Notes under the pieces: generated by a model | The model's input: the letters and a program-made list of their open reading frames with translations, nothing else | What the model was told of the DNA's origin: nothing | The model's database searches: none | Part shown: piece after piece, positions 62,222-64,000 of the stretch | How the letters are laid out: each line of letters starts with the position of its first letter | Numbering within the stretch: the stretch's first letter is position 1 | NCBI RefSeq assembly: GCF_003646465.1 | Contig: NZ_QZEX01000007.1 | Span: 189,945 to 253,944 of the forward strand | Direction of reading: 5' to 3' | Origin: Chachezhania antarctica | GTDB taxonomy: Bacteria > Pseudomonadota > Alphaproteobacteria > Rhodobacterales > Rhodobacteraceae | DNA: 64,000 nt | Made by a program: the position numbers and the translations under genes

Positions 62222-63370
62222 ATGACCGACCACGACGCCCTGCACGAAGAGATGACCGGTTGGCGCCGCGATCTTCACCGCCACCCCGAATTCGGGTTCG
62301 AGGAAACGCGGACGGCCGCTTTCGTCGCCGACACGCTGCGCAGCTTCGGGATCGAGGTCGCAACCGGGGTTGGCGATACCGGGGTCGTGGGCACTTTGAA
62401 GCGTGGAAAATCGAACCGCGCCATAGCTTTGCGCGCCGACATGGATGCCCTGCGGATCATGGAGTCCGGGAGCCGGGATCATGGGTCGGATACGCCCGGA
62501 ACGATGCATGCCTGTGGCCATGACGGGCATACGGCGATGCTTCTGGGGGCGGCAAAGATCCTGGCCCATGACGGCGGCTTTGACGGCACCGTCAGGTTCA
62601 TCTTCCAGCCGGCCGAGGAATGGGGCCGCGGTGCGCAGGCAATGCTGGACGATGGATTGATGGAACGGTTTCCGTTCGACGAGATCCATGGGCTCCACAA
62701 CCTGCCCGGCAAACCCGTCGGTCATTTTGAAACCAAGCCGGGCGCGATCATGTCGGCGGAGGACATCTTCGAGATCACCCTGACGGGCCAGGGCGGCCAC
62801 GCCGCACGCCCCCATGACGGGCGCGAGGTCATGGTGCCCGCCTGCGCACTGGTGCTGGAATTGCAGACCATCGTGTCGCGGCGCCTGTCGCCCACGGATA
62901 TCGGCGTCGTCTCCGTCACCGAACTGACCACCGACGGCACCCGCAACGCACTGCCGGGCCATGCACGAATTCTGGGCGACGCCCGCAGCTTCCGGCCCGA
63001 GGTGTCGGCGCAGATCGAAGCCGAAATGCGCCGGATCGCGGACGGGATCGCATCGCTGCACGGCATCGGGGCCACCGTGTCGTATAGCCGAGAGTTCGTG
63101 CCCCTGCAGAACGATCCCGAACTGGCCGCCGACATTCTTGCGGCCGCCGGGCCGGTTTCCGAAACCGCCGTACTGGCCACGGAGCCCATGACCGGATCGG
63201 AAGATTTCGCGCGCTTTCTGGCTCATGTGCCGGGCTGCTTTTCCTTCGTCGGAAACGGCGAAGCCTCCGCGCCGCTGCACAGCCCGGACTACGATTTCAA
63301 CGATGCGGCTCTGGTCCATGGCGCCGCGGTTCACGTGGCCACCGTACGGCGCCGTCTTCCGGCCGAATGA
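62222..63370 (+). CDS. M20-family amidohydrolase (hippurate hydrolase-like)
   Basis: Metal-dependent amidohydrolase of 382 residues. Metal motifs: HACGHDGHTAMLLGAAKIL and FQPAEEWGRGAQAMLDDGL with the catalytic Glu, and MTGSEDFARFLAHVPGCFSF near the C-terminus. The lid domain VFEITLTGQGGHAARPHDGR-type segment (EITLTGQGGHAARPHDGR) fits N-acyl amino acid/hippurate hydrolases such as HipO and IAA-amino acid hydrolases. It frees an acid from an amide, a logical supplier for CoA ligases nearby. ATG 62222 follows ACAGAGG; an upstream ATG at 62159 lies in repeat-derived sequence. Confidence 0.92.
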   Translation: MTDHDALHEEMTGWRRDLHRHPEFGFEETRTAAFVADTLRSFGIEVATGVGDTGVVGTLKRGKSNRAIALRADMDALRIMESGSRDHGSDTPGTMHACGHDGHTAMLLGAAKILAHDGGFDGTVRFIFQPAEEWGRGAQAMLDDGLMERFPFDEIHGLHNLPGKPVGHFETKPGAIMSAEDIFEITLTGQGGHAARPHDGREVMVPACALVLELQTIVSRRLSPTDIGVVSVTELTTDGTRNALPGHARILGDARSFRPEVSAQIEAEMRRIADGIASLHGIGATVSYSREFVPLQNDPELAADILAAAGPVSETAVLATEPMTGSEDFARFLAHVPGCFSFVGNGEASAPLHSPDYDFNDAALVHGAAVHVATVRRRLPAE

Positions 63371-63479
63371 CCCGGCGGCAGCCATGCGCCTGCAACATAG
63401 GCGCTTTTCGAGGTAATCGGTTGATGCTGCAACGCAGCAATCCTATTTGAAGCCCTGTGAATGAAACAGAGGTTTCCAG

Positions 63480-63710
63480 ATGACCGACACGACCAATACC
63501 CAAACCGGCATGCCCTCGGGCGGCGTGCGCGCTGCGCTCGACATGTTCTTTGCGACCATCGGCCAGGGCTTCAACACCTACCTATCCACGCAGGCGCGGA
63601 TCGGTGAGATGGAAGCGCTTTATGCCAAGTCGGACGCGCAACTGGCCCAGCTGGGGCTGACCCGCGAAGACGTCCCGCGCTACGTGTTCCGCGACATGCT
63701 CGCCAGCTGA
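63480..63710 (+). CDS. DUF1127-type small protein
   Basis: Protein of 76 residues with a C-terminal DUF1127-like pattern: MEALYAKSDAQLAQLGLTRE and DVPRYVFRDM. The N-terminal half is a short helix (VRAALDMFFATIGQGFNTYL). DUF1127 proteins are small, basic to neutral and common in alphaproteobacteria, and some take part in RNA turnover and phosphate or stress adaptation; the role here is unknown. ATG 63480 follows AGAGG. A hairpin terminator follows 26 bases after its stop. Confidence 0.82.
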   Translation: MTDTTNTQTGMPSGGVRAALDMFFATIGQGFNTYLSTQARIGEMEALYAKSDAQLAQLGLTREDVPRYVFRDMLAS

Positions 63711-63735
63711 TCACAGCCGAGTACCGACCGAAAGA

Positions 63736-63806
63736 AAGGGCGCCCCGCGGATACCGAGGCGCCCTTCTTCTTTCTCGAAATACTCCCGCCGGAGGCATCC
63801 GCCGCC
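63736..63806. terminator. Hairpin terminator with 3' repeat, copy 2
   Basis: AAGGGCGCC (63736-63744) pairs exactly with 63758-63766 over a 13-base loop; the pyrimidine-rich CTTCTTTCTC follows, ending the DUF1127 transcript. The 43 bases from 63764 repeat the copy at 62093-62135. It is also 17 bases beyond the stop of the convergent LivF-type gene. Confidence 0.7.
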
Positions 63807-63822
63807 AAAGGCGCCTGACCGG

Positions 63823-64000
63823 TCAGACTTCCAGCCATTCCTTGCGGACGTCTTCGCGGTCCTTCAGCTCCAGCGGTGTGCCTTCGAACACCATATGGCC
63901 GTGCCCCATGACGTAGACGCGATCGGCAATGTCGAGCGCGATGGACAGCTTCTGTTCCACCAGCAGTGTCGCGATCCCGCGCGAGGCGATTTCCTTAAGC
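63823..64000 (-). CDS. LivF-type ABC transporter ATP-binding protein (C-terminal part)
   Basis: The last 58 codons of a leftward gene that continues past the window edge. Its frame reads IASRGIATLLVEQKLSIALD and DRVYVMGHGHMVFEGTPLEL, then ends in KEWLEV and TGA. This is the end of the branched-chain amino acid/urea-type ABC ATPase (LivF), just after the Walker B and D-loop region. The full gene and its partners lie beyond 64000; they would show whether this importer supplies the catabolic cluster. Confidence 0.85.
   Translation of the reverse strand, partial: LKEIASRGIATLLVEQKLSIALDIADRVYVMGHGHMVFEGTPLELKDREDVRKEWLEV

Noticed and set aside
62159-62222. M20 amidohydrolase starting at ATG 62159
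   Set aside because: The added 21 residues come from the 3' flank of a repeat element and lack family similarity; ATG 62222 has a ribosome binding site.

Overview
The window is 64 kb of GC-rich, densely coding alphaproteobacterial chromosome, most likely from the Rhodobacterales (Roseobacter/Paracoccus group). Pointers to this are the amiC-ponA pair, the split pho/pst locus with a long DUF3333-type PstA, a PAS_5 protein, a DUF1127 protein, bdhA next to a patatin-like lipase, and the recurring palindromic 3' elements. The assignment comes from gene content and my memory of the group, not from a database search. I see no phage, insertion sequence, CRISPR array, rRNA or tRNA.

Layout. 0.1-10.6 kb is envelope and housekeeping: a RodZ-like protein, ispG, a TPR-bearing class III cyclase, a DsbA-type thiol oxidoreductase with an M48 protease, and the peptidoglycan enzymes AmiC and PBP1A. 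10.9-20.4 kb is accessory: a nucleotide-sugar-type oxidoreductase, a TTC38-like TPR protein, a Bcr/CflA-type efflux pump, a FrnE-like protein, an acyl/aryl-CoA ligase, an ArsR-ArsC fusion and a lone YejA-type peptide-binding protein. 20.4-31.8 kb holds a candidate small RNA, 3-hydroxybutyrate dehydrogenase with a patatin lipase, DUF502, the pseudouridine catabolic pair psuK-psuG, a HupE/UreJ protein, a ThiE-like protein, trmJ, a secreted HAD phosphatase, a CrtC/lipocalin-like protein and a PAS_5 protein.

32.2-43.2 kb is yicC-gmk-gamma carbonic anhydrase-PLP enzyme-phoR followed by pstSCAB-phoU-phoB. A Pho box precedes pstS and a strong hairpin separates pstS from pstC, so this is a complete phosphate sensing and uptake unit. 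43.5-47.5 kb holds a LysR regulator divergent from glutaryl-CoA dehydrogenase across a nested palindrome, a DUF442 protein and a sulfotransferase.

47.7-64 kb looks like one catabolic region. A rightward operon encodes an acyl-CoA synthetase, 3-hydroxyacyl-CoA dehydrogenase, enoyl-CoA hydratase, acyl-CoA dehydrogenase and two SDRs, preceded by a 16-codon upstream frame with tandem Cys codons. A leftward operon encodes a serine hydrolase, acetoacetyl-CoA synthetase, TesB thioesterase and a TIM-barrel amidohydrolase, next to an HxlR regulator. Then come a glutathione S-transferase, an HCCA-isomerase-like protein, an M20 amidohydrolase, and the C-terminus of a LivF-type ABC ATPase. The substrate cannot be read from sequence.

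The least explained signals are non-coding: a promoter-hairpin-terminator unit at 20.45-20.56 kb, the Cys-codon leader frame at 47.68 kb, a hairpin that buries a ribosome binding site at 13.5 kb, and several families of palindromic repeats concentrated between convergent genes.
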